From Leptospira koniambonensis (GTDB lineage: Bacteria; Spirochaetota; Leptospiria; Leptospirales; Leptospiraceae), in the NCBI RefSeq assembly GCF_004769555.1, contig NZ_RQFY01000004.1, positions 1-64,000 of the forward strand: 64,000 bases of DNA, read 5' to 3'. Position numbers and translations under genes: made by a program. Positions 1-9,036 of this stretch are shown here, one piece after another (the stretch's first letter is position 1; each line of letters starts with the position of its first letter). The notes under the pieces were generated by a model. The model saw only the letters and a program-made list of their open reading frames with translations, was not told where the DNA came from and searched no databases.

Positions 1-454
1 GGGCTGCATCTTTCGATATTATTGTAGAATGAGAGTAGCTAATTTGTTTTCAATAGTGTTCGAGATTATTAATATTATGGCGAACTCATCACCATAATCT
101 AATCTCAGCTAATAAAAAAATTTAATTTCTCATTCGCAGTTATATTCGTTGTAAAAGAACTGATTATTTGCCGCAGCGAGTTTCTATTTTTGAGGGAGAA
201 GAATCTCCGTCTTTTGAACTCGTTTGGCCTTGCCGGCGATTTCCCATTCGGAAAAGGCCGTAAAAACCAATGTAGAGAATTGAGTTGGCCGGTCAAGGAA
301 AAACGCGAGTTATCTCTTCTATTTTTTTAGGGAAAACGAAGAGGATTTTTCAGAAAAAATGCTCTGTTTTTGCTTTCTAAACGCCGAACGACGAAAACAT
401 ATTAGAAATCTATAAAATAGTATAGAAATATGGGTTTCCTGTCCAAGAAAAATC
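1..454. other. AT-rich region without a supported gene
   Basis: No convincing coding frame is visible. A nested inverted repeat lies at 62-106: the outer arms GAGATTA/TAATCTC enclose ATTATGG/CCATAAT. It has no T-run on either side, so it is not a clear terminator. A frame open from the left edge to about base 100 could be the tail of a gene outside the window, but nothing supports this. Confidence 0.4.
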
Positions 455-1087
455 TTAATTTTTCGACTTAGCACCCGGGAAGCTTTGCATCAATTTTGGG
501 ATCTCTCTCTTGAGTTCGCTCTTAAGATCATCTAAATCGTCCAATGTGTCTTCTGCCCAACCTCTCCAAACAAGCTGATTCGTTTTACGATCCACTATAT
601 CCACAAGAAGAGTCCCGTCCTTAAACTCCTGGATATAAGTTTGAGAAGGTACGTAGTAAGGAACATTATTATAGCCGTAAGGATACATGGAATTATAACC
701 CCCGAAATACGGTGACATTCCGTAAGGAGTTCCGGCGTAATAAGGAGTGTATCCATAACTTAAACCGGAAAATGCAGGAGAGCGATCTTCTACAATTTTA
801 TTCTGTATAATACCATGATATTCCACGAGAAGGTCCGGCTTTTTAAGATCCAATTTTAATCCCTTGGATTCCAATTCCTTTTGTAATAGATTTCGGATCT
901 CTTCCTGGACCTTGAAATCTCCGAAATATTGCTGATCTCCCTTTTCACTCGAAGGATACCAAGTAAATGTCTTATACTTTGTAAAATCCAAAGATTTATC
1001 ATAAGAAGATTCTATTTGAGCAGCGGAACAATCTAGCATCAGCAAAAGGAAACAAAAGAAGATATTTGAGGTACGAAATAAATTCAT
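455..1087 (-). CDS. DUF4136 domain lipoprotein
   Basis: A 210-residue protein with a short hydrophobic signal (residues about 8-19) ending in a lipobox-like LMLDC, so it is probably a lipoprotein with Cys19 or Cys20 as the modified residue. The mature part follows the DUF4136 pattern: a conserved start with YDKSLDFTKYKTFTW, a helical stretch around residues 60-85, a Tyr/Gly/Pro-rich middle (about 115-150), and a C-terminal strand LVDIVDRKTNQLVWRGWAE. The family is found in bacterial envelopes and its function is unknown. The gene stands alone: downstream lies the window edge region, and upstream is a repeat-rich intergenic segment. The family call is confident; the role is not known. Confidence 0.85.
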   Translation of the reverse strand: MNLFRTSNIFFCFLLLMLDCSAAQIESSYDKSLDFTKYKTFTWYPSSEKGDQQYFGDFKVQEEIRNLLQKELESKGLKLDLKKPDLLVEYHGIIQNKIVEDRSPAFSGLSYGYTPYYAGTPYGMSPYFGGYNSMYPYGYNNVPYYVPSQTYIQEFKDGTLLVDIVDRKTNQLVWRGWAEDTLDDLDDLKSELKREIPKLMQSFPGAKSKN

Positions 1088-1139
1088 AATATATGAATAT
1101 ATGGTTTTGTTTTACTTTTCAACTAAAACCGGACTTTTC

Positions 1140-1295
1140 GATCGTATGTAATGCTTTTTTTAATATCGAGTTCCCCGCGATAGCGATGCGAAGTGCTTTA
1201 GTCCGGAACGCGAAAGCGTTACGGATGAGCGCGAATGCGCGAACACGTAGCAGCGCGACTCTCGCGTAGCGAGAGGATCGCCCAAAGTTTTCGTA
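1140..1295. repeat. Intergenic GCGA/CGCG-type palindromic repeat
   Basis: A GC-rich island in AT-rich DNA built from short near-palindromic modules: GCGATAGCGATGCG, ACGCGAAAGCGTTACG, GCGCGAATGCGCGAA and CTCTCGCGTAGCGAGAG. The last is a 7-bp perfect stem, CTCTCGC/GCGAGAG, around a 3-base loop. No gene is possible here. It separates two minus-strand genes and resembles dispersed intergenic repeats of Leptospira; that comparison is from general knowledge, not from an alignment. Confidence 0.55.
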
Positions 1296-1312
1296 TATTA
1301 TTTCCGGTCTAT

Positions 1313-2008
1313 TTACTCTTCTTCAGCCGAATAATTTTCGCCGATCGAAAATGCGCAAATCCGGGATAAATGTGTATATGGTAAGCCTGTTTCTTCGGCC
1401 CATTCATTCAGTTGTTTTTGGATGAGGATTAGATCCTTTTTGGATTTTCCAGATTTAGAGAGAGGAAGGCCTGCATCACGTAAACATAATATTACATCCG
1501 AAGAAAGAATGAAGGAATCTCTTCCGATAAAACGTAAGAAATATTGTCCCGTCATTTCGCCCAACCTGGATCCTCTTTTGGAAAGAAAATCCAATAAACC
1601 GATTTGATCCTGGATTGGCCAATTCGCTAAAAATTTTCCGAAACTCCCGTGTTCTATCGCAACGTCTATAACGAACTGGGCGTTCTTTCTTACGGAAGAG
1701 ATCTTTTGTGCGTTACGAATAATCCGTTCGTCGGAGCTTAAGCCGTCCCAAAATCGATTCGGCTGCTTGAGTAATTTGGCCGGATCGAATCCTAAAAACG
1801 CGTCTTCAAATTCGGGCCATTTATTTTCTACAACTTTCCATACGAATCCCGCAGAGAAGACTCGTTTGGTCATTTCGCTGAGGATACGATCGTCCGAGAT
1901 ACGACTAAGTTTATTTTTAGGAGGTACTTTAGGGAGGAGAGTTTGCAGTATATTCTCTCCACCTTTTCTTTTAGCTGCCCGTTTTCGGATCTTTTCAAAA
2001 GAGATCAT
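1313..2008 (-). CDS. DNA-3-methyladenine glycosylase I (Tag)-like protein
   Basis: A 231-residue cytoplasmic protein related to the Tag/COG2818 helix-hairpin-helix glycosylases, which remove alkylated purines in base-excision repair. Visible family features are the segment WPEFEDAFLGFDPAKLL near residues 64-80, then DERIIRNAQKISSVRKNA (about 93-110) and HGSFGKFLANWP (about 120-131), matching the FE-AF--FDP / IIRN--KI-AV--NA / GSF series of Tag. The zinc ligands of E. coli Tag are not evident at either end, so it may be a divergent subfamily with a different substrate. ATG start, with no other gene closely coupled. Confidence 0.75.
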   Translation of the reverse strand: MISFEKIRKRAAKRKGGENILQTLLPKVPPKNKLSRISDDRILSEMTKRVFSAGFVWKVVENKWPEFEDAFLGFDPAKLLKQPNRFWDGLSSDERIIRNAQKISSVRKNAQFVIDVAIEHGSFGKFLANWPIQDQIGLLDFLSKRGSRLGEMTGQYFLRFIGRDSFILSSDVILCLRDAGLPLSKSGKSKKDLILIQKQLNEWAEETGLPYTHLSRICAFSIGENYSAEEE

Positions 2009-2156
2009 ATATATTCCTCGATAAAAACTTAGAAGACCTCGGCCCTAAGATAGAAATACAGATGCCAGTTTTTATTCAATTATTTCACGGCAATAATATG
2101 CAGAAGGTATCACGAAAACAGCTGAAGAATTATTCATAACCGACGGTTATCTTTGT

Positions 2157-2340
2157 AGGAATTCCAACATGAGGAACGGATAAGAATATGTGTTGCGAAA
2201 AGATTAGAGATATGATAGGAGATTTTTCGGCGAGTTTGGGTACCACCGCACCGGCCCCCACCCAATAAGGGCGGGGATTTTTTCTACAAAATGGCGGAAC
2301 GCGGAATCCTCATTCGTAAATCTAAGGATGAAGTTCGGGA
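2157..2340. repeat. ~170-bp intergenic repeat, copy A, with terminator-like hairpin
   Basis: Imperfect direct repeat of 3166-3345. Shared landmarks in the same order are GGAATTCCAACATGA, ATGATAGGAGATTTTT, GGGTACCACCGCACCGGCCC, a hairpin CCCCACCC-AATAA-GGGCGGGG (2256-2276, one A.C mismatch) followed by six T, then GCGGAA and GGAATCCTCATTCG. The hairpin plus T-run is a rho-independent-terminator-like structure on the plus strand, although the neighbouring genes run on the minus strand. The repeat ends against the stop codon of the lipoprotein gene at 2342. Confidence 0.8.
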
Positions 2341-2341
2341 T

Positions 2342-3010
2342 TTACTCGCAAATTTGCAAGGACCCTTGATTATCAAAAATAAAAGAATCCGAACCGTCTT
2401 CATACGAAACCGCCCAACCTTTAATATCATAACTGATATCGTTAGATAAAGCTTGGATCCCGATCGGAAGTTTGGAATTAGGTCCGAAAGAATAATCCGC
2501 GAAGCTTCCGTCCACATCCAATGGGAATCCTTGAAAATTATAATCACCGTATATTCTTTCCGAAGAATTTTCTTGATCAGTAATCTTCAATAGACGATGA
2601 GCGGCGTCATACACATAGCTGCAATCGTATAGGATATTACTTGGATTGGATGTTTGGTAGCCGCGATTCCTACCCAAGCCGCGTTGAGATGGGAAAAAAC
2701 AAAACCCTCCTGGTCCTCCCGGTGGATTGATCAATCCAAGTTGCGCACCTTCGATGGAGGAATATACTCTGCTTTGGGTGTCGTCTGCGGATTCGCATAA
2801 ATATTCCTTTCCAGATGCGGAACATTCATACTCGATCACTACATTGCTAGTATTGGAATCAATGACAGATACTTTCTTCGGAACATTGACACATTTTTTA
2901 CTCAGTAGAGCCGCGAGTATCGCAGATGTATCTCCGTTTGAATCTCCTTCACAATTCAAAATAGGTAATAGTAATACAGATAAAAGTAAGATCCGAATTT
3001 GTTTTTTCAT
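2342..3010 (-). CDS. Hypothetical lipoprotein flanked by a direct repeat
   Basis: A 222-residue protein whose signal, rich in Leu after MKKQIR, ends in LPILNC, a good lipobox with Cys20. The mature part has no family I recognise. It has several Cys (after residue 38, around 62-72 and near 103 and 130), a Gly/Pro-rich turn (GGPGG) near 95-100 and a strand-rich C-terminal half ending in CE. The gene sits between two copies of an intergenic repeat (2157-2340 and 3166-3345) as a self-contained cassette. ATG start at 3010. Function unknown; surface or periplasmic location is inferred from the lipobox. Confidence 0.7.
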   Translation of the reverse strand: MKKQIRILLLSVLLLPILNCEGDSNGDTSAILAALLSKKCVNVPKKVSVIDSNTSNVVIEYECSASGKEYLCESADDTQSRVYSSIEGAQLGLINPPGGPGGFCFFPSQRGLGRNRGYQTSNPSNILYDCSYVYDAAHRLLKITDQENSSERIYGDYNFQGFPLDVDGSFADYSFGPNSKLPIGIQALSNDISYDIKGWAVSYEDGSDSFIFDNQGSLQICE

Positions 3011-3165
3011 TTATAGTCTCCGATTCGTTAAAAAGTTTTTTAGTTTTTTCGAGAAGGATGGTACCACGTCGGAGAGCTGGGGACAAGATCGGTAACTACT
3101 AGGGATCTTTCGTTTTTAGGTAGTAATACGAGGGTTACAGTCAATGGATACAGTGTACGCGTGTT

Positions 3166-3345
3166 GGAATTCCAACATGAAAAGTCTGTGTAAAATGTAG
3201 TTGCGGGATTTGCGAATATATGATAGGAGATTTTTTTTGTGCGACTTGCGGGTACCACCGCACCGGCCCCCACCCAGAAAAGGGCGGGGATTTTTTCTAT
3301 AGAGCCGCGGAACGAGGAATCCTCATTCGCAAAATTTTACTGGCC
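3166..3345. repeat. ~170-bp intergenic repeat, copy B, with terminator-like hairpin
   Basis: Second copy of the element at 2157-2340. It begins TTGGAATTCCAACATGA, a palindrome around GGAATTCC, and contains TATGATAGGAGATTTTTTT, GGGTACCACCGCACCGGCCC, a hairpin CCCCACCC-AGAAAA-GGGCGGGG (3268-3289) followed by six T, and GAGGAATCCTCATTCGCAAA. The rest of 3011-3396 shows no gene. Confidence 0.8.
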
Positions 3346-3396
3346 CGCTGTCACAATCCTCTTCCTCGAGCGTCTTTCTTTTAAAAGAGGAAAGAA

Positions 3397-3837
3397 ATGA
3401 ACACAAGATTCAACTACGCCAAAGTATATCCCCAAGTTTTGGAAAAAATGATGGAGATGGAAAACTTTGCTAAGAATTCAGGGATCGAAACCAAACTTTA
3501 CGAGCTAATTAAGATCAGAGCTTCTCAGATCAACGGATGCGCTTTCTGTATTAACATGCACACTGTGGACGCCAGAAAATTAGGAGAAGAAGAAAGAAGG
3601 ATCTATCTTTTGAACGCTTGGAGAGAAGCTCCTTATTATTCAGAAAAAGAAAGAGTCGCTTTGGAATTAACAGAATATGTGACTAAAATTTCTGAGCAGG
3701 GAGTTTCGGACGATTTGTATGCAAGAGTTAGAACTCAGTTCGAAGAGAAAGAATTCATCGCTTTGATCGTTGTGATTAACACTATCAATTCCTGGAATCG
3801 GATCGCAATCTCAACCGGAATGACTGCTCCGAACTAA
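3397..3837 (+). CDS. Carboxymuconolactone decarboxylase / AhpD-like protein
   Basis: A 146-residue protein of the CMD family. The core helix carries KIRASQINGCAFCINMHT, with the CxxC pair (Cys48 and Cys51) and a nearby His as in AhpD-type alkylhydroperoxidases. A second conserved segment near the C-terminus, LIVVINTINSWNRIAIS, is typical of single-domain members. Such proteins are usually thiol-dependent peroxide reductases. Here the substrate is unknown, and the CMD name does not imply aromatic degradation. A good ribosome site, GAGG, lies 6 bases before the ATG. Monocistronic; a strong hairpin follows. Confidence 0.88.
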   Translation: MNTRFNYAKVYPQVLEKMMEMENFAKNSGIETKLYELIKIRASQINGCAFCINMHTVDARKLGEEERRIYLLNAWREAPYYSEKERVALELTEYVTKISEQGVSDDLYARVRTQFEEKEFIALIVVINTINSWNRIAISTGMTAPN

Positions 3838-3857
3838 AACCGGTCTCTGCTGAAGAC

Positions 3858-3902
3858 TTCATACGTGCCTTTGGATCGATTTTCGATCGAAGGACGTATG
3901 AA
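3858..3902. terminator. Long hairpin between convergent genes
   Basis: Outer arms TTCATACGT and ACGTATGAA pair perfectly, and an inner stem around GGATCGA/TCGATC extends the structure with one small bulge. It lies between the stop of the AhpD-like gene and the stop of the chemotaxis receptor gene, so it could serve both strands. The T-run is weak (ATTCATTTT), which lowers confidence in classic intrinsic termination. Confidence 0.55.
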
Positions 3903-3930
3903 ATTCATTTTGAACTATCGCAGTGGATCT

Positions 3931-5505
3931 CTAATCTAATTTAGTAGCTTCTAAAGTTTTTGTTAAAGACTGGGAAGTACCTTTCAATCTTTCTAAACTA
4001 GTTCTGAGTTTTTCTGTGATTTCAGACATTTCCATGGATCTTCTGCTTAGATACTCTATACCGCTCAGAATTTGTTTTGCTCCATTCGATTGTTCTAATG
4101 TAGAATTTTTCATTTCCTTAGAAAGATCTCGGATATGTTTATTTTTATCTTCTACTTCAGTTGAAAGGCTTTTTTGTTTGTCTACTGAATCTCCCACCTG
4201 AGCAAGTGCTTCTCCGATAGAACCAATTCCTGAAGTCAATTCACGGAATGCCTGGACCAACTCTCCGAATTTTTCAGAACTTGTATCGGAAGCTTCTCCC
4301 AAGGCGCCGATCTGTTTTACTATCTCTTTTGCATTTCGAGAAGAAGAGTCTGCAAGTTTACTTACTTCTTCTGCGACTACTGAAAATCCTTTTCCTGCTT
4401 CTCCTGCCCTCGCAGCTTCAATAGCTGCATTTAAGGAAAGTAAATTTGTTTTTCCTGCAAGATCCTGGATCACTCCTAAAATTTTACTCACTTCTTGGAC
4501 AGTCCCCTTAAATTGAGAGAACACATCTAATGCAACTCGTACGGTGCCCTCTCCTTCGATCGCAGTTGCTGCTGAACCTTCGCCCAGACTTCTGGCAAAA
4601 GAAACTGCTTCGAACACTCGTACCATTTGGTCTTTCCATTTATCTATAGATATAGAAGTATCATCTCCAAATTCATCCTGCTTTTCAGCCATTTTTGCGA
4701 TGGATTCTATACTTGCTCCCATCTCTTCCAAAGTGGCGGATGTTTCTTCTACCATACTTGCAAGATCTCGGCTGCTATCTTCGTTAGCTTTGGCAACATC
4801 TTCTACGTCTATTAAGGATTTACGAAGTTCTTCGGCTACTGTTTCAGAACTATGGAGGATCTCTTTTGCAGAATTATAATTTCGGATAGCTCTTTCTTCT
4901 GCGTTTTGTGCCTCTTCTACCAATCTTCTTACAAACTTGGTCGCATAAGAGATGGTTACTCCGAATGCAAATAAGAATACTCCCATTAAAATTACTAAAG
5001 GAGATCTTAAACGGATCATTCCTTCATAACCCATGGTGAGAAGTTGTGGATTCAGAATTGTAAGAGCTAACGACATCGCAGTGAATTGCACTGCTAAAAC
5101 TGTAGAAGTGATAAAAGTGAATCTAGGATTAAACCTAAAAATGGTTCCGGCTAAAATTAAAAAATAGATCCCGTAGTTAGCGGGGCTCAATATACCGTTC
5201 GGTTTCCATTGGTCTTCTGTTCCGAAATATCCTGCCTGCACGATTGCATAACCGATAAATTCCATGAACACTGTTGCATATTTCAGCCAAGGTCTATAGC
5301 CGAAGAACTTCATTACAAAAATGGAAAAGAAGATAATGAAGGAATATGCGAAAATGCCGCCGATATAATAACCTAAAACCGCCTGGATCCCGCTTTTCCA
5401 AACTAGGCCGAATGCAGTTCCGAAAATAAAAACTATGGTTAAAAATATTCGCAGATAATTTGCGGCAACTTCTCCTTGGCGCTCCAATTCCAAATTTCTA
5501 TTCAT
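3931..5505 (-). CDS. Methyl-accepting chemotaxis protein with multi-membrane N-terminus
   Basis: About 524 residues from the preferred start. Six hydrophobic segments occupy roughly residues 15-200 with almost no periplasmic loop domain. The cytoplasmic part is a long coiled coil with the MCP hairpin tip near residues 335-385 ([21 protein letters not shown]), where the CheA/CheW contact is made. It is therefore a membrane-embedded or energy-type sensor rather than a periplasmic ligand binder. A frame extends upstream to a TTG at 5568, but the ATG at 5505 has GAGGA at ideal spacing and a normal N-terminus. It resembles the receptor at 32871-34442 in architecture. Confidence 0.92.
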   Translation of the reverse strand: MNRNLELERQGEVAANYLRIFLTIVFIFGTAFGLVWKSGIQAVLGYYIGGIFAYSFIIFFSIFVMKFFGYRPWLKYATVFMEFIGYAIVQAGYFGTEDQWKPNGILSPANYGIYFLILAGTIFRFNPRFTFITSTVLAVQFTAMSLALTILNPQLLTMGYEGMIRLRSPLVILMGVFLFAFGVTISYATKFVRRLVEEAQNAEERAIRNYNSAKEILHSSETVAEELRKSLIDVEDVAKANEDSSRDLASMVEETSATLEEMGASIESIAKMAEKQDEFGDDTSISIDKWKDQMVRVFEAVSFARSLGEGSAATAIEGEGTVRVALDVFSQFKGTVQEVSKILGVIQDLAGKTNLLSLNAAIEAARAGEAGKGFSVVAEEVSKLADSSSRNAKEIVKQIGALGEASDTSSEKFGELVQAFRELTSGIGSIGEALAQVGDSVDKQKSLSTEVEDKNKHIRDLSKEMKNSTLEQSNGAKQILSGIEYLSRRSMEMSEITEKLRTSLERLKGTSQSLTKTLEATKLD

Positions 5506-5601
5506 TATTCCTCGGTTAGGCGATTTTAGTTTTTGGCCCAAAATCGCTTCAAATCGACCGAGTGTCAAGCAGGGATATTATGCAGATCTAAATTAGAAGA
5601 A

Positions 5602-6732
5602 TTAAATGTCGATTGGGACCATCAAAGCTAGCTCAAGTGTGCTCATATGGATCGTATATCCTGAATCTTTGAACAACGGTCCATGCCAACTAAGCCTGGC
5701 TTTTATAAATCCGAATTTAGGCGTTTCTACATAGAGCATGTAAGCGAAAACTTGTTTATCCTTTGCATTAATGCTGGTTCTGGACAATGCACTCAAAGCT
5801 AATAATTCTAGAGGATTGTATTTATCCTGCAAAGTTGAATAAACCAATAGTGATACTATGTCTGTAGAAAAATGGGTGCCCTGACTTGCAAGATACGCTC
5901 CCATCAATTCTAAATTATTTCCTTGGCTTAAATTTACTAAAAGATAATTGAATATTGGATCTCCCCTTCTCAGATCCACTAAACCAGAACTCATTTGTAT
6001 AAAACTCAATGTATTTAGGAATGTATCTCTATCACCCATTGCTCCGTACATTTTTCCGATCGTTTCTCCGGGATCTCTAAAATCTACATTTCCCCTTATT
6101 CTCATATCTGCTAATCCGAAACCGAAGCCCATACGAAATCCATCTACTTCAGGATTTCCCCAATAGAATGTAGGTATTATATAATTATAATCTACTCTAA
6201 CGTTAGTTCCCAGATCTGCAGTGACTGTATTTTTATCATTCTTATCGGAGTTACTACTACTGCCGCTCGAAGAAGAGGAGCTAGAGCCGGAAGAAGAACC
6301 TCCCCCTCCATCAAAGGAAGGCACTGAATAAACTTGTTTATCGAATTCTTTTCTAGCAGAGTGAAACAAAAGTTGTACCCCGAAAGCCTCATTGATCTTA
6401 TAGTCCTTACTTCTAATATCAAAAAAGAAATTCGGTCTTTGAGAGTCTGTGGTCATTGCCGCGGATCTTCCTCTTCCGCTTATATCTAAATCTGAAATGA
6501 AATCGTAACTTCCTCCGGGTTGTATGGAAAAAAATCTGGCCTTAGGAGTTTTTGGGACACCCAAGTCCCGATCAAACTTATTTGCTTTCTGTCCAGAATC
6601 ATAATGATCTCGGATCTCTTTTAGCACATCCTCGTCTAAATCTGTCTTTGTAGGAGAAGCGAAATTGGGGATTGGAAATAAGATACAGAATAAAAGTAAA
6701 AAATAAAATTTTGCCTGGATGTTTCGCTTCAT
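5602..6732 (-). CDS. Exported protein of unknown function with Ser-rich linker
   Basis: About 376 residues from the ATG at 6732, which opens a clear signal peptide (MKRNIQAKF, a hydrophobic core, then PNFAS). Upstream in-frame codons to 6813 would place a non-signal extension before it and are unlikely. A low-complexity stretch of Gly and Ser, then NSDKNDKN, occurs near residues 150-175. The rest has alternating-hydrophobicity segments (for example near the C-terminus, STLELALMVPIDI) consistent with an outer-membrane beta-barrel or a large periplasmic protein. No family recognised. The 5' end faces the lipoprotein gene at 6804 across a ~70-bp divergent promoter region. Confidence 0.7.
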   Translation of the reverse strand: MKRNIQAKFYFLLLFCILFPIPNFASPTKTDLDEDVLKEIRDHYDSGQKANKFDRDLGVPKTPKARFFSIQPGGSYDFISDLDISGRGRSAAMTTDSQRPNFFFDIRSKDYKINEAFGVQLLFHSARKEFDKQVYSVPSFDGGGGSSSGSSSSSSSGSSSNSDKNDKNTVTADLGTNVRVDYNYIIPTFYWGNPEVDGFRMGFGFGLADMRIRGNVDFRDPGETIGKMYGAMGDRDTFLNTLSFIQMSSGLVDLRRGDPIFNYLLVNLSQGNNLELMGAYLASQGTHFSTDIVSLLVYSTLQDKYNPLELLALSALSRTSINAKDKQVFAYMLYVETPKFGFIKARLSWHGPLFKDSGYTIHMSTLELALMVPIDI

Positions 6733-6803
6733 GTATATATAAAGATGAATATTGCTTCTTTCAATCCAATCTGAGTCAACTAACAAAACGGATTGAATAA
6801 GTA

Positions 6804-7727
6804 ATGCTGTCATTTAAGATGGAACCAATGGACTGGAGATTTAGATCATTACTTTTACTTACTATATCCTTTCTAAGCTTAGGTTGTCTAAAAACATTTC
6901 CAGTTTTGGAAGATCCAGCACCAGGGGCAGAAGGATTAGTTGCTTTCGGGCTCATCGTCGCCAAAGGCGGTATCTCAAATGGGATATTCACAGGCATTGA
7001 AGAATCCGGTTCCAAAGACACACATGTCTCTTCTATTGCAGGGGACACCTTTCGCATAGATTTAGAAGATCCAGGCAAAGAAATGGAAGGAGATGGGAAC
7101 TACAGATTTTTATGGGTCCAAAAATTAAGGTTAGGTAAATCAGAAGAAGGAGTCCCTAAATATTTTGTAATTACTAGACTCCCTCAAAACCAATCCTTAG
7201 TTTTAGACAGCGCTTCTTATACTTACACCACTACTCATACTTATACAACTGTGAATAAATATGGACATGTACAAACACATACCTCCACAGTTGTTCATTC
7301 AAGTTCCATTCCGATAGAATACAATCCATTAGAAAAATCTAAATTTTCTTTTTACAATCCTGGAGGATTAGAGATCCGATTTATAGGAAATTTTATCGCA
7401 CATCCTAAAGATGAAAATCGAAACTTAAGCGGTCTTTATAAGGGCACTTATGTTTTAACAAACATTGATACTTATCTGACAGAAAACCCTGATTCAAATG
7501 CTGGTTTTAAAAATAGATTTTATGGCAAAGAGGAGATAAGTGCAAAAGGTGCTGAGATCCATTTTCTAAAAAGATTTATTAAAGAAAACCGATCTCGCTA
7601 TTGGCAGGACATCGCTATTAAAAGACTTTTTAGCTTGGATCCGAAAACCAGAGAGGCTGCGATCAAAGCAAAGATCCCAATTCCTTCCCAAGATTTAAGT
7701 TTAGAAAATCCGATCCAACAAAATTAA
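6804..7727 (+). CDS. Hypothetical lipoprotein
   Basis: A protein of up to 307 residues. In-frame ATGs lie at 6804, 6819 and 6828. The last gives MDWRFRSLLLL...LSLGC, a compact lipoprotein signal, so 6828 is the more likely start; the longest frame is reported. The mature part is unfamiliar. It contains a Thr/Tyr-rich stretch (YTYTTTHTYTTVNKYGH, about 139-155), a central predicted-strand region and a basic C-terminal part (FLKRFIKENRSRYWQDIAIKRL). The stop codon overlaps that of the opposing gene at 7724 by 4 bases. Function unknown; location inferred as envelope-anchored. Confidence 0.7.
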   Translation: MLSFKMEPMDWRFRSLLLLTISFLSLGCLKTFPVLEDPAPGAEGLVAFGLIVAKGGISNGIFTGIEESGSKDTHVSSIAGDTFRIDLEDPGKEMEGDGNYRFLWVQKLRLGKSEEGVPKYFVITRLPQNQSLVLDSASYTYTTTHTYTTVNKYGHVQTHTSTVVHSSSIPIEYNPLEKSKFSFYNPGGLEIRFIGNFIAHPKDENRNLSGLYKGTYVLTNIDTYLTENPDSNAGFKNRFYGKEEISAKGAEIHFLKRFIKENRSRYWQDIAIKRLFSLDPKTREAAIKAKIPIPSQDLSLENPIQQN

Positions 7728-8953
7728 GGCTTAGAGATCAGAGTATTGATCGTTCCACTAAAGCCTGTCTCCAAAACAGTCCAAGAAGAAGGTTCTAATC
7801 CTGTTTCAGAATATACTATTCTTCCGGATCTTCCCGCGCCTACGAATTGTTTTGCAAAAGAATTGTAAGTTACACTTAAGAAATCAGGCATTCCATTATC
7901 GTATGTACAACTTCCAATAGAATCATACACATTCCAGTTTGCTCCGGAATCCGTAGAATTCATCCAAGTACATGCATCAGCTAATGCTACTATAAGATTC
8001 CCCTTATATGCAGCGGCATTTAATAATAGACCATAAGTGTAATCGGCCATCAGTACATTTGTGACTACTTCTACCCATTCGCCTCCGGGCAATTTTCGAT
8101 TCACATAATTTGCGCTATCACCTTGCCCAAAAGTAAATCTGGAATGATTTGGTCCCCCATAAAACCAAGAAGTGTTTGGATTATAGTTTGGAGGTGTATC
8201 CGGAAATGCAGCATAACCCATATAATCCGGTAGATCTGCATCAGATACCCAAACGGCAGAAGAAGAATTGTATTTTAAGATCGCATCAGAATAAGAGCCA
8301 GTCTCTCCAGAACATCTTGCAACTCCATTGTCTACTTCCAAATAACAGGTAGTAGTCAAACCCCCATCCACAGTTGGAGTCGGTCCTAATTTTTTAAAGG
8401 CCCAGTTCATTCCGTCCAAACTGACTAAACCATAATAATCTTCGTTTGCTCCAGTTCCCATCTTATGACCGGAAGTGAAGAATAATCCAACACCTCCCAC
8501 ATTACCAAACACAACGGACCTAAGAGGAGTATTAGAATAAGTTGATGGACTTGGAGTTGGACAAGTATGTCTCACCCAATCCACACCATTTGCACTACTC
8601 CAAAGACCACAATTGTTTGAATTAGTCTGATAAGTATTTGTCAAGGTCCCGACTGCTACCCATCTTCCATTTCCTTGAGCCAATCCATAGATCACACCGC
8701 CAGAGCAGCCTGTAAATGAAGTCGAAGCACCTTGCGAAATATTCCAACTAATTCCATCGTTAGAAGTAAAAAGAGAACAATTGTCTCCAGCGGCCATAAA
8801 CTCTGGCCCCGCATCTCTTCCGTTAATCGCTTCGGAAAGGCTAATGTCCATGAGTAAGCCTATAGGAGATTTTGCGGAATCTATATCGATTGATTTTGCT
8901 TGGTTGCAAGCCCAGATAGAAAAGAAGAATAGAACGAAATAAATACGCTTCAT
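7724..8953 (-). CDS. Lipoprotein with BNR/sialidase-like repeats
   Basis: A 409-residue protein with signal MKRIYFVLFFFSIWAC and lipobox Cys16. Repeated motifs of the type S-DG-W (FTSNDGISWN, WSSANGVDWV, LVSLDGMNWA, NSTDSGANWN, and a degenerate one near the C-terminus) are spaced as in BNR/sialidase-type beta-propeller repeats. No catalytic residues of a glycosidase are evident, so an adhesive or structural propeller is more likely than an enzyme. Several Cys occur in the loops. ATG start; monocistronic; convergent with the gene at 6804. Confidence 0.75.
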   Translation of the reverse strand: MKRIYFVLFFFSIWACNQAKSIDIDSAKSPIGLLMDISLSEAINGRDAGPEFMAAGDNCSLFTSNDGISWNISQGASTSFTGCSGGVIYGLAQGNGRWVAVGTLTNTYQTNSNNCGLWSSANGVDWVRHTCPTPSPSTYSNTPLRSVVFGNVGGVGLFFTSGHKMGTGANEDYYGLVSLDGMNWAFKKLGPTPTVDGGLTTTCYLEVDNGVARCSGETGSYSDAILKYNSSSAVWVSDADLPDYMGYAAFPDTPPNYNPNTSWFYGGPNHSRFTFGQGDSANYVNRKLPGGEWVEVVTNVLMADYTYGLLLNAAAYKGNLIVALADACTWMNSTDSGANWNVYDSIGSCTYDNGMPDFLSVTYNSFAKQFVGAGRSGRIVYSETGLEPSSWTVLETGFSGTINTLISKP

Positions 8954-9036
8954 GGCAGGTACTCCCAGCTTTTATACCACAAACCAGCGTATAGAAAATT
9001 GCTAAATTTTCACTAAAATGAGGGATAGAACAAGCT

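Noticed and set aside
105..296. Minus-strand 63-codon frame at the left edge
   Set aside because: No ribosome site, and a composition not like the neighbouring proteins.
3040..3273. Minus-strand 77-codon frame over repeat copy B
   Set aside because: It lies mostly in repeat DNA and copy A does not preserve the frame.
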